Of a DNA stretch of 64,000 nucleotides, positions 63,968 to 64,000 are shown one piece after another. The position numbers and the translations under genes are program-made. Source of the DNA: Ascarosepion bandense (taxonomy: Eukaryota > Mollusca > Cephalopoda > Sepiida > Sepiidae). Numbering within the stretch: the first letter of the stretch is position 1; each line of letters starts with the position of its first letter. The notes beneath the pieces were generated by a model. The model saw nothing but the letters and a program-made list of their open reading frames with translations. It was not told the origin of the DNA and did no database searches. The stretch covers positions 62,001 through 126,000 of the forward strand of contig JBBBDQ010001615.1 in NCBI GenBank assembly GCA_037127315.1, given 5' to 3'.

Positions 63968-64000
63968 AGTTCATCTCAGTGTTCTCGACAGGCTCCAAAG
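63968..64000 (+). mobile_element. CR1/Jockey-like LINE fragment, cut by window end
   Basis: TTCATCTCAGTGTTCTCGAC and AGGCTCCAAAG match the LLSVLDKLQ codons at 52485-52520 in plus orientation. The orientation switches at about 63968, so two LINE pieces meet tail to body. Confidence 0.6.

Overview
This is gene-poor, AT-rich nuclear DNA from a metazoan, almost certainly an invertebrate. There is no operon structure, no recognisable host gene and no complete uninterrupted transposon gene. Most of the recognisable content is transposable elements (TEs) or simple repeats, usually 5'-truncated, frameshifted or nested. The mix is RTE/BovB-like, CR1/Jockey-like and R4-like LINEs, a Penelope-like element, mariner and Tc1-like DNA elements, tRNA- and 5S-derived SINEs, and very abundant (TA)n. 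That would suit a coleoid cephalopod or another lophotrochozoan, but I cannot exclude an arthropod from sequence alone.

Layout. 0-8.6 kb: CR1/Jockey-like LINE 3' ends, including a 149-bp 3'UTR tandem array, and antisense RTE-like fragments. 8.6-10.1 kb: Tc1-like MITEs and a 49-bp tandem array. 10.2-12.3 kb: RTE-like fragments meeting head to head. 12.5-13.8 kb: A-rich GAAA-type tract. 14-20.4 kb: LINE fragments, two unclassified dispersed families (called B and C here) and a 34-bp array with 102-bp higher-order structure. 20.7-26.6 kb: four same-strand copies of an R4-clade LINE with a CCHC knuckle and a restriction-like endonuclease. 27.9-30 kb: a second GAAA tract with its own higher-order repeat. 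30-33.9 kb: mostly unrecognised DNA plus a nested family-B copy. 34-39.6 kb: a LINE RT broken at its catalytic motif by a tandem array, two ~640-bp foldback elements with 8-bp target duplications, and two mariner relics. 40-44 kb: a Penelope-like RT fragment and foldback hairpins. 45-55 kb: dispersed repeats, a composite SINE, LINEs and more hairpins. 56-57.3 kb: the best open reading frame of the window, 420 codons of an RTE-like RT. 57.4-64 kb: two solo LTRs (one splitting a SINE), a 5S-derived SINE with target duplications, and a second copy of the composite SINE.

Interactions. LINE 3' tails are shared with short non-coding units, which fits hitch-hiking on LINE machinery. tRNA SINEs occur singly and as a SINE-spacer-half-SINE composite, one copy of which is flanked by its own target duplication. 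The most unusual pattern is a series of foldback hairpins, nearly always beside (TA)n, whose arms carry hammerhead-ribozyme-like cores: CTGANGA, a short stem-loop, then GAAA(C). Together with the Penelope-like RT fragment near 40.5 kb, this suggests Penelope-like terminal repeats duplicated in inverted orientation. All assignments come from reading the sequence and translations by eye; no database search was run.
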